Of a DNA stretch of 64,000 nucleotides, positions 1 to 9,423 are shown piece by piece; position 1 is the first letter of the stretch; each line of letters begins with the position of its first letter. The notes under the pieces were generated by a model. The model did not search any database. It saw nothing but the letters and a program-made list of their open reading frames with translations, and was not told the DNA's origin. A program made the position numbers and the translations under genes. The stretch lies in NCBI GenBank assembly GCA_018660265.1, contig JABJKS010000034.1, forward strand, positions 1-64,000. Direction: 5' to 3'. The stretch is from Rhodospirillaceae bacterium (GTDB lineage Bacteria; Pseudomonadota; Alphaproteobacteria; GCA-2731375).

Positions 1-228
1 CATGAAACATAACCACAAAGGCCTAAACCAAAGCAATCACACATCAATCAGAAAGGCAAAAGTAAAGCCTTAAACGTAAGGCACCGGTCCAAAAACACCG
101 CCGCCCACGTCTCTCTTCCGAAAATCACAATGTCAAAGAACGTTGTCTGAAAAAACTTAAATACAGTCGTATCAAATCGTATCAAACACACCAAAAGCCG
201 GGCAACCAATAGGCTGCCCGCCCGGTGA
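1..228 (-). other. rRNA operon leader (16S gene would lie left of the window)
   Basis: On the minus strand, downstream of the promoter, the leader carries a hairpin with CGGGCA/TGCCCG arms (about 200-220). It then has a boxA-like antiterminator GTTCTTTGACA (131-141) and a motif ending ACGTGGGCGGCGG (about 102-114). From general knowledge, boxA followed by such a GTGGGCGGCGG segment is characteristic of sequence just before 16S rRNA in alphaproteobacteria. No part of the mature 16S is visible. The rest of the first 500 bases, up to the peptidase start, shows no convincing gene. Confidence 0.6.
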
Positions 229-264
229 GAAGCGCTGTATAGAGAGGGCTAGGAAGCAAGTCAA
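229..264 (-). promoter_or_regulatory. rRNA operon promoter, leftward
   Basis: Read on the minus strand there is a -35 box TTGACT (259-264), a 17-bp spacer and a -10 box TATACA (236-241), followed by a GC-rich discriminator (GCGC). This is a near-consensus sigma-70 promoter. A GC-rich discriminator is typical of stringently controlled rRNA promoters. The leader downstream supports the rRNA assignment. The promoter diverges from the M23 peptidase gene at 510. Confidence 0.7.
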
Positions 265-509
265 CGGACTTTTAGAAAAAATACACTATTTTTTTGAATA
301 CTGAATTTGCCGCAGTCACGCAGCTGTTGGCTATTTTGCTGGTTATGTGAAGGATTGGCTGGAATGCCTTGAAACTTAACGCAGAATCGTTTATTTGATT
401 CGTACATATCCGCCCCTCACATGAGCGGTCCGGACAATGATATGAAACAGGCGGCAGGCGCAACGAAAACCTATTCGTTGACGCAAATTGAATACTTGGG
501 GGCCTACTA

Positions 510-1976
510 GTGCAGTTAGTTCGTTTGGCGGATCGTGTGAAGCGTCTATTAGCGACTTTGGGTGGGTCGCCATTCCTCTCGCCGCCCCATTCCCCCTCGC
601 TACGGCGGAATGTCATCGCCGTTACCATTGGCCTGTTGGCAGGCGGTGCGATCGCAGCGGCAATCGTGACCCAGCAGACCGAAAAACACAGCTCTACACA
701 ACAAGCGGCATTGCGTTCCCCGTTGCCGGTAGTCCCTGGAAACTTGCCTGCGGCACCCTTGGTCAATGTGGAGGCCCGGCCGACAACATTGGCATTAGCC
801 CTGCCTTTGGCGCCAATCTCCGTCAAGGCAGCACGGCCAACGACCATACAACGCGTCGTCTCCATCACCCCAGGCGACACGCTGATGGCCGTCATGACCC
901 GGTCGGGCAGTGACCGAAGCACGGCCCATGCGGCCATCGCCGCGCTATCAAAAGTCTATAACCCCCGCCGCCTGCGCCCGGGCCAGGAATTGGTGTTGAT
1001 GTACGACCCACTGGCAAAAGGCGCGACACCGGATAACCCGCCCCTGACCCAGCTGGCCTTTACCCCAAGTGTCGAACAGGAAATTCAGGTCAGCCTGAAT
1101 GAGAACGGCAAGTTTACCTCTAAGATAATCAACAAACCCTTGGAGGTGCGGCTGCATCGAGCCAGTGCCACCATCGATAATTCTCTTTATCTGGCTGCCA
1201 AACGTGCCGGCATGCCGGCCACGATGATTGTTGAATTGATCCGGCTATATTCCTTTGATGTTGATTTCCAGCGGGACATTCAGCCCGGCGATCGCTTTGA
1301 AGTATTGTATGAAGCCCATTATGACGAACGGGGTGAACTGGCAAAATACGGCGACATCCATTATGCCAAGCTGCGGGTACAGAAGACCGACCTGCCCCTG
1401 TATCGATTTGCCATGAAAAGCGGCGACATCGATTATTTCAACGACAAGGGCCATAGCGTACGCAAGGCTTTGATGAAGACCCCGGTGGACGGGGCACGAT
1501 TAACCTCGCGCTTTGGCCGTCGCAAGCATCCTATTCTGGGCTATCGCAAAATGCACCGGGGCATCGATTTCGGCGCACCAAAGGGCACGCCCGTGCTGGC
1601 GGCAGGTAGTGGGGCTGTGGAATTCGCCGGGCGGAACGGCGGCTATGGCCGCTACCTCCGCATCCGTCACAACGGCCAATATAAAACCGCCTATGCCCAT
1701 CTGTCCGGCTTTCGCCGCGGTGTCAAAAAAGGCAAACGGGTTAAGCAAGGTCAGATCGTGGCCTATGTCGGCTCCACCGGGCGCTCCACGGGACCGCATC
1801 TGCATTACGAGATTTTGGTCAACGGCAAGCGCATCAACCCCCTGGGGCTAAAACTGCCGACGGGACAAAAGCTAAAGGGCAAGCAACTGGCCCGTTTTCA
1901 AGGCCTTCGCAGGGTGACCAAGAAGCAGTTTGCCGAAACACCAGCCCTGACGCGACTGGCAGATCGCAGACAATAG
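510..1976 (+). CDS. M23 family murein endopeptidase, membrane-anchored
   Basis: Peptidoglycan DD-endopeptidase of the NlpD/MepM type, 488 residues, predicted to sit in the inner membrane and face the periplasm. The N terminus has a hydrophobic segment near residues 36-53. A LysM/OapA-like region follows (PGDTLMAVM ... LRPGQELVL, about 113-155). The C-terminal peptidase M23 domain shows the zinc motifs HRGIDFGAP and GPHLHYEIL near 345-435, so the HxxxD and HxH ligands are present and it should be active. The start is GTG at 510. No ATG lies at a better place and the signal-anchor begins soon after. The basic C-terminal tail has no recognised function. The gene diverges from the rRNA promoter and probably has its own promoter in 265-509. 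Confidence 0.85.
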   Translation: MQLVRLADRVKRLLATLGGSPFLSPPHSPSLRRNVIAVTIGLLAGGAIAAAIVTQQTEKHSSTQQAALRSPLPVVPGNLPAAPLVNVEARPTTLALALPLAPISVKAARPTTIQRVVSITPGDTLMAVMTRSGSDRSTAHAAIAALSKVYNPRRLRPGQELVLMYDPLAKGATPDNPPLTQLAFTPSVEQEIQVSLNENGKFTSKIINKPLEVRLHRASATIDNSLYLAAKRAGMPATMIVELIRLYSFDVDFQRDIQPGDRFEVLYEAHYDERGELAKYGDIHYAKLRVQKTDLPLYRFAMKSGDIDYFNDKGHSVRKALMKTPVDGARLTSRFGRRKHPILGYRKMHRGIDFGAPKGTPVLAAGSGAVEFAGRNGGYGRYLRIRHNGQYKTAYAHLSGFRRGVKKGKRVKQGQIVAYVGSTGRSTGPHLHYEILVNGKRINPLGLKLPTGQKLKGKQLARFQGLRRVTKKQFAETPALTRLADRRQ

Positions 1977-1982
1977 CCACTC

Positions 1983-2038
1983 TATTTTAGACGGCCTATC
2001 TTAGACGGCTTATTTTGGGCGACTTATTTTAGACGATC
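1983..2038. repeat. Four-unit 14-bp tandem repeat
   Basis: Four successive units resembling TATTTTAGACGGCC occupy the gap between the peptidase stop and the C-terminal codons of the fetB-like gene, including that gene's stop codon. The third unit is the most diverged. It looks like a slippage duplication that extended the end of a coding region. Confidence 0.75.
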
Positions 2039-2833
2039 CAGGCGCAGGCGATGGCGGTCATCGGTCAGACGCCAGACGCTGGCCATGACCGCGCCTAGAA
2101 CGCCCAGGCCAGTCGCCCCTGCGATCAGAAACAGCAACAGGATTTGATATTTCACCGCCTGTTCCGGTGCCACGCCGGCCAGGATCTGTCCGGTCATCAT
2201 GCCTGGCAGGAAAACCACGCCGGCTGCCGCCATGGAATTCAGCATCGGGGTGAAGCCCGTCCGCAGAGCCTGCCGGGCCACGGTGCGCATGGCCCGCCAG
2301 CGGTTCGCGCCAAGCAGCAATTGCGCCTCAATCCCGGCCCGTTCCCGGCCCACCATGGTGGTCAGGCTATCCAGGCCGAGGCTGATACCCGTCATGGCAT
2401 TGCCCAGGATCATGCCAAACAGGGGAATGGCATATCTGGGGTCAAACCAAGGACTGAGATCGGGGGGTTCCGGCCGCAATGGACCGCCAAGCGCCAGCAA
2501 TGTCACCACCATGCCTGCCAGCAGCATGTTGGTCGCCCCAATACCATAGCCCCACCAGCCGGCCAGACGCCGTTCCTGACGGGCCAGAATTTCCCGGCCC
2601 GCAAACAACACCATGACCAGGGCCACCAGGGCTGTCAGCCACAGCGATACCGTCTGGAACAGGGCCTCCAGCACCAAACCGACGAGCAGCAGCTGTACCG
2701 TCATGCGCAGCGCCGCCAGTAACATACGTCGTTCCAGACCAAGACCGAGAGCCAGGGACAGGCCGGCATTGAAAAGCACCAATAGAGCGGCGAAAGCCAG
2801 ATCGAGATATGAGAGTTCGATGTAGTCGGTCAT
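2024..2833 (-). CDS. fetB: FetB/UPF0014-type ABC transporter permease
   Basis: Membrane subunit of a two-component ABC exporter of the FetAB (YbbL/YbbM) type. In E. coli this family affects iron homeostasis and resistance to oxidative stress. The 269-residue protein is almost entirely hydrophobic, with about seven membrane segments and a conserved central stretch around GMILGNAMTGISLGLDSL. The chosen start (MTDYIELS) overlaps the stop of the upstream ATPase gene in an ATGA arrangement, which implies translational coupling. A longer reading frame runs upstream, but its first 37 residues are out-of-frame ATPase sequence. The C-terminal codons lie within the 14-bp tandem repeat. The substrate is not shown by the sequence. 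Confidence 0.85.
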   Translation of the reverse strand: MTDYIELSYLDLAFAALLVLFNAGLSLALGLGLERRMLLAALRMTVQLLLVGLVLEALFQTVSLWLTALVALVMVLFAGREILARQERRLAGWWGYGIGATNMLLAGMVVTLLALGGPLRPEPPDLSPWFDPRYAIPLFGMILGNAMTGISLGLDSLTTMVGRERAGIEAQLLLGANRWRAMRTVARQALRTGFTPMLNSMAAAGVVFLPGMMTGQILAGVAPEQAVKYQILLLFLIAGATGLGVLGAVMASVWRLTDDRHRLRLDRLK

Positions 2834-3441
2834 GGGGCTGCCACCAGCCTTCCCCCCTCCAGATGCAACCTGCGCCGGGCCATGCGCGCGATCTGATCCG
2901 GGTCGTGGCTGACCAGAAGGATGGCAACGCCGTCGTCCAGGCATTGCTGCAGGAGGGCCTCAACCAGGGCACAGCTGTCCGCATCCAGGGCCGAGGTGGG
3001 TTCGTCCAGTAACAGGATCTCCCGGCCACCAGCAAGACCCCGGGCCAGGGCAATGCGCTGGCGCTCCCCACTGGAAAGACGGGATATGGGCCAGGACATA
3101 ACATCGTCAGGGTCGGCGAAGCCAAGTCGGGCAAGGATTTCACAGGCCGCAACACGGTCTGCCATATGCTCCCCTACATGCTCCAGCCACCAGCCGGGCT
3201 CGGCTGGAAAATAGGCCACCCGCCGTCGCCAGGTGGTGGCCGGCATTGCGGCCCGGGCCTCGCCGCCCAATGCAACGGTCCCCTCATTGGGGTCCAAATC
3301 CGCGACAGCGCGCAGCAACAGGGATTTGCCCGCCCCCGACCTACCGGTCAAAGCCAGACATTCACCGCGTTCAATTTGAAAAGTAACAGGTCCGAAATTT
3401 AAGGGGCCACCCGGTCTTTGCAGATTATCGACCTGCAACAT
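2830..3441 (-). CDS. fetA: FetA-type ABC transporter ATP-binding protein
   Basis: Cytoplasmic ATPase partner of the downstream permease, about 203 residues. Walker A is GRSGAGKS, the signature is LSSGERQR and Walker B is EILLLDEPTSALD, with a switch histidine in LVSHDPDQ. Its small size and single domain match FetA/YbbL. The ATG at 3441 (MLQVDNL) is preferred over the in-frame TTG four codons upstream, because family members begin at about this point. Neither start has a strong ribosome binding site. The gene lies 38 bases after the infC stop, so it may be cotranscribed with thrS-infC, which is not the usual infC neighbour (rpmI-rplT). Confidence 0.83.
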   Translation of the reverse strand: MLQVDNLQRPGGPLNFGPVTFQIERGECLALTGRSGAGKSLLLRAVADLDPNEGTVALGGEARAAMPATTWRRRVAYFPAEPGWWLEHVGEHMADRVAACEILARLGFADPDDVMSWPISRLSSGERQRIALARGLAGGREILLLDEPTSALDADSCALVEALLQQCLDDGVAILLVSHDPDQIARMARRRLHLEGGRLVAAP

Positions 3442-3479
3442 GATAGCGGCCAAATCCTGATCAGGTGACGCCCCGCGAC

Positions 3480-4019
3480 TTATCGCGGCGCGATGACCAT
3501 GGTCATTTGCCGGCCTTCCATCTTGGGAAACTGTTCCACTTTGGAAACGCTTTCAAGATCGTCGCGTACCCGTTCGAGAACTTTAAGCCCCAGGTTCTGA
3601 TGCGCCATTTCCCGGCCACGGAAGCGCAAGGTCACCTTGACCTTATCCCCCTCACCGAGGAACTTATTCATGGCACGCATTTTCACATCATAGTCATGAT
3701 GATCAATGTTCGGCCGCATCTTGATCTCCTTGATCTCGATGACCTTTTGTTTCTTGCGGGCTTCATTTGCCTTTTTCTGCGCCTCGTACTTGTACTTACC
3801 GTAGTCGAGGATCTTGCAGACCGGAGGTTTGGCTTCTGGTGCAATTTCCACCAGATCAAGACCGGCATTTTCGGCGCGGTCCAGTGCATCATCAATACTG
3901 ACGACGCCAACGTTCTCTCCTGTTTCGTCAACGAGGCGGACGGAATCAGTTTCGATCCGTTCGTTTATCCGCGGCCCGGATTGGGCTGGCGGTGTATTTG
4001 GATAAAATCGGCGAGCGAT
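3480..4019 (-). CDS. infC: Translation initiation factor IF-3 with non-canonical start
   Basis: IF-3 binds the 30S subunit, discriminates the initiation codon and prevents 50S joining. The N-terminal domain ([20 protein letters not shown]) and the C-terminal domain ([18 protein letters not shown] ... [17 protein letters not shown]) are both complete. Between the upstream in-frame stop (TAA at 4041-4043) and the N-terminal domain there is no ATG, GTG, TTG or CTG. The usable codons are ATC at 4019 and ATT at 4028. A Shine-Dalgarno sequence AGGGAG ends nine bases before the ATC, which favours 4019 (179 residues). E. coli infC starts with AUU, and IF-3 represses its own translation through that codon. 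The gene follows thrS as in many bacteria, with a leader of about 180 bases between them. The first GTG, at 3851, would delete the N-terminal domain. Confidence 0.9.
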   Translation of the reverse strand: MARRFYPNTPPAQSGPRINERIETDSVRLVDETGENVGVVSIDDALDRAENAGLDLVEIAPEAKPPVCKILDYGKYKYEAQKKANEARKKQKVIEIKEIKMRPNIDHHDYDVKMRAMNKFLGEGDKVKVTLRFRGREMAHQNLGLKVLERVRDDLESVSKVEQFPKMEGRQMTMVIAPR

Positions 4020-4202
4020 AGTCGTAATCTCCCTAGTTGTTTAGCAATGTGGACGGTGGGGACAACCCGTGTCCGGTATTCAAAGCCATCAAAGCTTCAT
4101 AATAGTATTCAACTGGTTAATAAAGCACCCATTTCAAGCAACGATCAAGCTGTTAATGATCTCTGTCATTCGCCTGGTTATTGGAACACCGCAACGTATT
4201 TT

Positions 4203-6128
4203 TTACGAACCAGGCCCAGAACCCGGTAGGGAACCTTCTTTCGATAGGCTGGCAATGGCATCGGCAAGGGCGACATCTTCCTGGCCTTTATCGCCCAATC
4301 GGCGCAGGGCGAGGCTGCCCTCCTCCGCCTCACGCGCGCCAATGGCGGCAATCACGGGGACCTTGGCCAGGGAATGTTCCCGCACCTTGTAGCCGATCTT
4401 TTCGTTGCGCAGGTCCATTTCCACGCGCAGGCCCGCAGCCCGCATGGCCGCGGCGACGCTTTCGGCATAGGCATCCGCTTCGTTGGTAATGGTGGCGATA
4501 ACAATCTGCACGGGCGAAAGCCACAAGGGCAGACGTCCGGCGTAATGTTCGATCAAAACGCCAATGAAGCGTTCGAAGGAGCCTAAAATGGCCCGATGCA
4601 ACATAACGGGTCGGTGGCGGGCGTTATCTTCGCCCACATAGGAGGCATCAAGGCGTTCGGGTAGCACGAAATCCACCTGCAAGGTGCCGCACTGCCATTC
4701 CCGGCCAATGGCGTCACGCAGGACAAACTCCAACTTCGGGCCGTAAAACGCGCCCTCCCCCGGGTTCATGGTGAACGATAACCCGGTGGCCTTTAAGGCC
4801 GTCATCAAGGCGTCTTCAGCCTGATCCCAGACAGCATCTTCGCCGGCCCGCACTTCCGGCCGGTCAGCAAATTTTACATGCACCTCTTCGAAACCCAGAT
4901 CCTTGTAGATAGACAGCAGCAAATCACAGAAAATCTGGCTTTCCGAGGTGATCTGATCCTCTGTGCAGAAAATATGCGCATCATCCTGGGTAAAGGCCCG
5001 CACCCGCATCAAACCGTGCAAGGCACCCGAAGGTTCATAGCGGTGGCAGGAACCGAACTCCGCCAGGCGCAGGGGCAGATCTCGATAGCTTTTCAGGCGT
5101 TGGCGATAGATTTGCACATGGCCGGGGCAGTTCATGGGTTTGAGGGCGAATATCCGCTCCTCCGATTCCGTGGTGTACATATGTTCCCGGAATTTTTCCC
5201 AATGGCCGGATTTTTCCCATAACGTGCGATCCACTAACTGCGGCGTTTTAACCTCTTTATAGCCGCCGTCATCCAGACGTCCCTGCATATAACGCTCCAA
5301 CGTGCGATACAGGTTCCAACCCTTGGGGTGCCAGAACGGCATGCCCGCGGCCTCTTCCTGGAAATGGAATAGATCCATTTCCTTGCCCAGGCGGCGGTGA
5401 TCACGCTTTTCCGCCTCTTCCAGCCGATGCAGATAGGCCTTCAATTCTTTCTTGTTGCGCCAGCAGGTGCCGTAGATGCGTTGCAGCATCTCGTTGCGGC
5501 TGTCGCCGCGCCAATAGGCACCCGCCACCTTCATCAATTTAAAGGCGTCGCCCAGTTGCGCGGTGGAGGCCAGATGCGGCCCCCGGCACAGATCGATAAA
5601 CTCACCCTGTTGATAGACGCTGATGGGTTCGTCGGCGGGCAGATCCTCAATAATCTCCGCCTTGTAATGTTCGCCAATGGATTTGAAATAATCGATAGCC
5701 TGCTGGCGGTCCCAGACCTGGCGTTCAATCGCCTCGTCCCGCGCGACAATTTCCGACATACGCTTTTCAAGCTTTTCCAGATCGTCCGGCGTAAACGGTT
5801 CCTCTTTCGAGAAATCATAGAAAAAGCCGTCTTCGATCGAAGGCCCAATGGTCACCTGAATGGCAGGCCACAATTCCTTTGCCGCCTCGGCCAAAACATG
5901 GGCGCAGTCATGACGCAGGACGTCCAGGGCTTCGTCCGACTGCCGGGTGATGATCTCCAGGTTCGCGTCCGCCTCTATAGGCAGGCGCAAATCCGCCAGG
6001 ACACCGTCAATGCGGGCGACAATCGCAGCCTTACCCAGGCCGGGCCCAATGTCGTTGGCGACCTGTTCCGCCGTCACTGCGCCATCATATTGGCGCACTG
6101 TTCCGTCGGGTAATGAGATGGCAACCAT
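4203..6128 (-). CDS. thrS: Threonyl-tRNA synthetase
   Basis: Charges tRNA-Thr in the cytoplasm. The 641 residues match the family length (E. coli 642). Domain order is an N-terminal TGS domain ([16 protein letters not shown]), the editing domain with the HDCAH motif at 73-77, the class II catalytic core with [10 protein letters not shown] and the zinc-binding residues, and a C-terminal anticodon-binding domain ([17 protein letters not shown]). The start at 6128 is chosen because TGS domains in this family begin MVA. The frame is open to 6212, and another ATG sits eight codons upstream (MSTRIGLN). It is the first gene of the thrS-infC pair. Confidence 0.95.
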   Translation of the reverse strand: MVAISLPDGTVRQYDGAVTAEQVANDIGPGLGKAAIVARIDGVLADLRLPIEADANLEIITRQSDEALDVLRHDCAHVLAEAAKELWPAIQVTIGPSIEDGFFYDFSKEEPFTPDDLEKLEKRMSEIVARDEAIERQVWDRQQAIDYFKSIGEHYKAEIIEDLPADEPISVYQQGEFIDLCRGPHLASTAQLGDAFKLMKVAGAYWRGDSRNEMLQRIYGTCWRNKKELKAYLHRLEEAEKRDHRRLGKEMDLFHFQEEAAGMPFWHPKGWNLYRTLERYMQGRLDDGGYKEVKTPQLVDRTLWEKSGHWEKFREHMYTTESEERIFALKPMNCPGHVQIYRQRLKSYRDLPLRLAEFGSCHRYEPSGALHGLMRVRAFTQDDAHIFCTEDQITSESQIFCDLLLSIYKDLGFEEVHVKFADRPEVRAGEDAVWDQAEDALMTALKATGLSFTMNPGEGAFYGPKLEFVLRDAIGREWQCGTLQVDFVLPERLDASYVGEDNARHRPVMLHRAILGSFERFIGVLIEHYAGRLPLWLSPVQIVIATITNEADAYAESVAAAMRAAGLRVEMDLRNEKIGYKVREHSLAKVPVIAAIGAREAEEGSLALRRLGDKGQEDVALADAIASLSKEGSLPGSGPGS

Positions 6129-6288
6129 GTTCAAACCAATCCGTGTAGACATTCGATGAAAGCCCCGAAGGGCGACCTTGGCGCAACTTAGGCGGAATGG
6201 CTGTGCTGTCAAGCAGTGTGGCGGGTTTAGCAGAAACAGGTGACACGGGTACTTGCGATTTTATCCGACTGTCGCGATTATAACACCC

Positions 6289-7371
6289 ATGAACGACACC
6301 GTTGCGCCACCTGAAGAATTACCGCCTTTATCCCTACAACAACGCGGGCGGGCGGGCGCGTTGGCACCTATTGTTGTGCTCAACACATTCCTGAACATCA
6401 TCACCCTGTCTATCTATCGATTTTGGGGCAAAACCAAGGTGCGGCAATATTTGTGGCGGCAGACCTATTTCATGGACGAACCGTTGGAATACAGCGGCGC
6501 GGGGGGTGAGCTGTTCAAGGGTTTTCTGGCCGCCTTCCTCCTGGTCCTTTTGCCCATGGCCATCGTCTCCAACCTGGCGGAGACGTATCTCGACCTGGAA
6601 AGCACCGCGTTCGCCGTGTTTTCAGTGTTGTCTTATATCGTCGTCTATTTGTTGATCGGCATGGCCATATACCGCGCCCGGCGCTATCGCCTTAGCCGAA
6701 CAGTCTGGCGCGGTATCCGAGGCGGGATGAGCGGGTCTTCCAGACAGTACGCGGTTCGATATTTGCTGTCTTGGGCCCTGACCCTGATCACCCTCGGCTG
6801 GACCTATCCATGGATGCGGCTGACTTTGTTCGGGCGTTTGATGGAAGAAACCACCTTCGGCAACCGCGCATTTGTATTTCGCGCAGGACTTGGCCCACTC
6901 TATCGGATATTTGCTATCTGCTGGATAGCGTCATTTCTAGTGCTTGCAGTTGCGATGCTTGGACTTGAAATTTTGGGCCATAGCGACACGGAATTTAGCT
7001 TAACCTGGACTGCGGGCTTTTCATTTTGGCAAATCGGATTGCTTTGGTTGATACTCCTGCCGGTCTTTATGATTTGGTACAAAGTTCGCGAGATAAACCA
7101 CTTCGCCCAAGCCACATCCTTCATGGGCATTTCTTTTCAAATGGATGCCACACTATGGAACCTCATGCGCCTCGTAGTTCCAAATCTATTAATCATCATC
7201 TGCACCTTGGGTTTCGGCATGCCCTTTGCCCAGATGCGAACCTTTCGATATTTCTGCGACCATTTAACTATTCAGGGTGAATTGACACCTGCCTGGATCG
7301 AACAGACCAGGGCAGAGGCACCGACGATTGGTGAAGGTCTGGCGGATGTTTTTGATCTGGGGGCGGTTTAG
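6289..7371 (+). CDS. DUF898 (YjgN-like) multi-pass membrane protein
   Basis: A 360-residue integral membrane protein of the DUF898 family, whose function is unknown. The repeated half-motif FWGKTKVRQYLWRQTYFMDEPLEY and YPWMRLTLFGRLMEETTFGN is typical of the family and points to an internal duplication of a membrane module. Six or more hydrophobic segments are visible. The ATG at 6289 (MNDTVAPPEELPPL) is chosen over an in-frame TTG 12 codons upstream. The stop codon is directly followed by the ATG of the M48 peptidase. The two are therefore almost certainly one operon and probably act together in the membrane. Confidence 0.8.
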   Translation: MNDTVAPPEELPPLSLQQRGRAGALAPIVVLNTFLNIITLSIYRFWGKTKVRQYLWRQTYFMDEPLEYSGAGGELFKGFLAAFLLVLLPMAIVSNLAETYLDLESTAFAVFSVLSYIVVYLLIGMAIYRARRYRLSRTVWRGIRGGMSGSSRQYAVRYLLSWALTLITLGWTYPWMRLTLFGRLMEETTFGNRAFVFRAGLGPLYRIFAICWIASFLVLAVAMLGLEILGHSDTEFSLTWTAGFSFWQIGLLWLILLPVFMIWYKVREINHFAQATSFMGISFQMDATLWNLMRLVVPNLLIIICTLGFGMPFAQMRTFRYFCDHLTIQGELTPAWIEQTRAEAPTIGEGLADVFDLGAV

Positions 7372-8454
7372 ATGGCGGGTGCTTATGATGGAGATTTTAG
7401 CGATGGACATACCGCAGCCCTGCACGAAGTTGTGGCCCAGGCCCAGAACGACGGCCTGCATATTAACTCAAAGACCGGTGATTTCACGGAGCATTGGAAA
7501 TTTGCGGACATCCGCGCCATAGATCCACCGCGTGCCGATACGCCTTTTCGCCTGACATCCCAGACCATGCCGGATGCCCGACTTTCCGTCGCCAGCCCCG
7601 AATTTGTAGATGATTTAAGGCGGCAGGCACCGCAACTGTTTCTCACCGGTTTTGCCCAACCCACCTTGCGACGAAATCTTGCCCTGGTGATCCTGGTGTT
7701 GTGCATCCTGGGCCTGTTTCTTTGGCAGGGTATCCCACGCCTATCCGCGCCACTGGCGCAGTTGGTGCCGGCGCAATGGGCCCAGAAATTCGGCGAAACT
7801 TATCGTGGCCGATTATTGTCCGGTGTACCCATTTGCAAGGATGCCTCGGGCACAGCGGCCCTGGCCGTCTTGACCAAACGCCTGACCAACAGCCTGTCAC
7901 CGCCGCTAAAGCTGAACGTGGTGGTCGCCGACAAAGCCCAGGTCAACGCCTTTGCCCTGCCTGGCGGTCACATCGTCATAATGCGTGGTTTGTTGGAAAA
8001 GGCCGAAAACAGCGATGAAGTCGCCGCCGTCCTGGCCCACGAAATCGGTCATGTCAGCCGTCGCCACCCCCTGCAAATCGGCATCCATGTTGCAGGTATT
8101 GGCATGCTGGTGGATCTGTTCACTGGCGAAGGCTCAACCTTGATGGGCATAGCGGGGGACGTTGGCGGGCTTCTTTTGTTGCTGGGTTACAGCCGGGATA
8201 TGGAGCGGGAGGCGGATGCCTACGGTCGAAACCTTATGGTCACGACGGGCTTATCCACGGGCGCCATCGCGCGATTTTTCGCGCGCTTGGAACCGGCTGC
8301 GAAAAATGGCGAGGAAATAGGCGGGGAAATAGGCGGATATTTTTCCAGCCATCCGCCCCTGAAGGAACGCATCAAAGCAGCGGAGAATACCGAAACCGGC
8401 CGACGCGCCCTCAACGATACAGACTGGATGGCCCTACAAAAAATCTGCCGTTAA
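7372..8454 (+). CDS. M48 family zinc metallopeptidase, membrane-anchored
   Basis: Zinc endopeptidase of the M48 (HtpX/BepA/Oma1-like) superfamily, 360 residues. An N-terminal soluble domain is followed by one membrane segment at about 103-121. The catalytic motif HEIGH lies at 223-227 and the third zinc ligand in EREADAYG near 280, so the active site is intact. From family knowledge it is likely involved in membrane or envelope protein quality control. It starts one base after the DUF898 stop. In the C-terminal part an in-frame duplication gives GEEIGGEIGG, part of the micro-repeat pattern of this genome. Confidence 0.85.
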   Translation: MAGAYDGDFSDGHTAALHEVVAQAQNDGLHINSKTGDFTEHWKFADIRAIDPPRADTPFRLTSQTMPDARLSVASPEFVDDLRRQAPQLFLTGFAQPTLRRNLALVILVLCILGLFLWQGIPRLSAPLAQLVPAQWAQKFGETYRGRLLSGVPICKDASGTAALAVLTKRLTNSLSPPLKLNVVVADKAQVNAFALPGGHIVIMRGLLEKAENSDEVAAVLAHEIGHVSRRHPLQIGIHVAGIGMLVDLFTGEGSTLMGIAGDVGGLLLLLGYSRDMEREADAYGRNLMVTTGLSTGAIARFFARLEPAAKNGEEIGGEIGGYFSSHPPLKERIKAAENTETGRRALNDTDWMALQKICR

Positions 8455-8478
8455 AGACCTGTCGTCAAAAATCTACTG

Positions 8479-9405
8479 TTATAGCGTCTCAACCTCAGCC
8501 CAGACCCGGTCAACAGAGAGTGCTGCCAAGTCTCCTTCCCGCAAGGTTCTGACGTTGGCACCTTGGGGGGCGCATAAATCCGGATCGGATTGGTTGGAAA
8601 ACAGCACCAACGACGGCGCACCGGCCACGGCGGCCACATGCATGGGCCCGGTGTCATTGCCGATCGCCAGTCTGGCATTCCGGGCCAGGACCGCTAGATC
8701 TTCTATACTCGTTTGATCCGTCAGGTTGCGCACCCCGGGGCATTGCTCCGCCAGAACCTTGGCCAGGTATTCCTCATCCCGCCCACCGATCAGGACAGGT
8801 TGGATGCCCCGGCCCAGCAGGCGCTGACACAGGTCCAGATAATAATCCGCCGGCCAGCGTTTTGCCGGGCGGTGGGCGGAACCGCCCGGCACCACAAGGG
8901 CATAGGGCAGTTGCAGTTCGAACCGATCCACATCCGATGTAACCCAGGACAAATCAGGCGGCGGGGTCGCTGCTATCCCGGCCACGGCCAACTGATCGGC
9001 CTGGCGGGCCAGGGTATGCATATCGTCCCGATCCGGATTGCCATGCGGATGGGAAGCCCTGGGTACAATGCCGGACCATTCGGGTCGTTGGCGGGCAGCG
9101 AAGGCATGCCAGTACAGGGACGAGCGGGAGGATGTTTGCAGATCATAGACCCTTGCGAACCCACCATTCCGAAGACGCCGGCGCAGATGCAGCCAATCGG
9201 CCAACTGGTGCCAGGATGGGCGATGGTCCTGCCAGACGCTGTCAAACCAGGGGCAGGACCGCATAAATATCGCGAAAGGGGGCGTTGTCAGCAGAGTGAT
9301 TTCCGCCCTGGGATGATGCTCCCGTATCGCTTTGAAAGGTCCGGTGGATTGCACCAGATCGCCCAACGCGCCATGGCGAATAACCAGGACCTTCTCGTCC
9401 GCCAT
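8479..9405 (-). CDS. Glycosyltransferase family 9 (heptosyltransferase-like)
   Basis: ADP-heptose:LPS heptosyltransferase-type enzyme of about 308 residues. It would transfer a sugar to the LPS inner core at the cytoplasmic face of the inner membrane. The GT9 N-terminal motif VLVIRHGALGDLVQSTG and the C-terminal nucleotide-binding motif LAIGNDTGPMHVAAVAGAPSLVLFSNQSDP are both present. ATG at 9405 (MADEKVLVIR) is preferred because GT9 proteins start just before this strand. An in-frame GTG at 9420 is the alternative. It follows the GT4 gene by less than 20 bases and forms a two-gene operon with it. The exact acceptor cannot be told. Confidence 0.82.
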   Translation of the reverse strand: MADEKVLVIRHGALGDLVQSTGPFKAIREHHPRAEITLLTTPPFAIFMRSCPWFDSVWQDHRPSWHQLADWLHLRRRLRNGGFARVYDLQTSSRSSLYWHAFAARQRPEWSGIVPRASHPHGNPDRDDMHTLARQADQLAVAGIAATPPPDLSWVTSDVDRFELQLPYALVVPGGSAHRPAKRWPADYYLDLCQRLLGRGIQPVLIGGRDEEYLAKVLAEQCPGVRNLTDQTSIEDLAVLARNARLAIGNDTGPMHVAAVAGAPSLVLFSNQSDPDLCAPQGANVRTLREGDLAALSVDRVWAEVETL

Positions 9406-9423
9406 TTCGAAACGCGCCACGAT

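Noticed and set aside
2834-2944. Longer fetB-like reading frame
   Set aside because: The extra residues are an out-of-frame reading of the ATPase gene. The ATGA overlap marks the real start.
3465-4229. 254-codon plus-strand open frame across infC and its leader
   Set aside because: The minus strand encodes IF-3 with both domains. The plus-strand product has no recognisable features.
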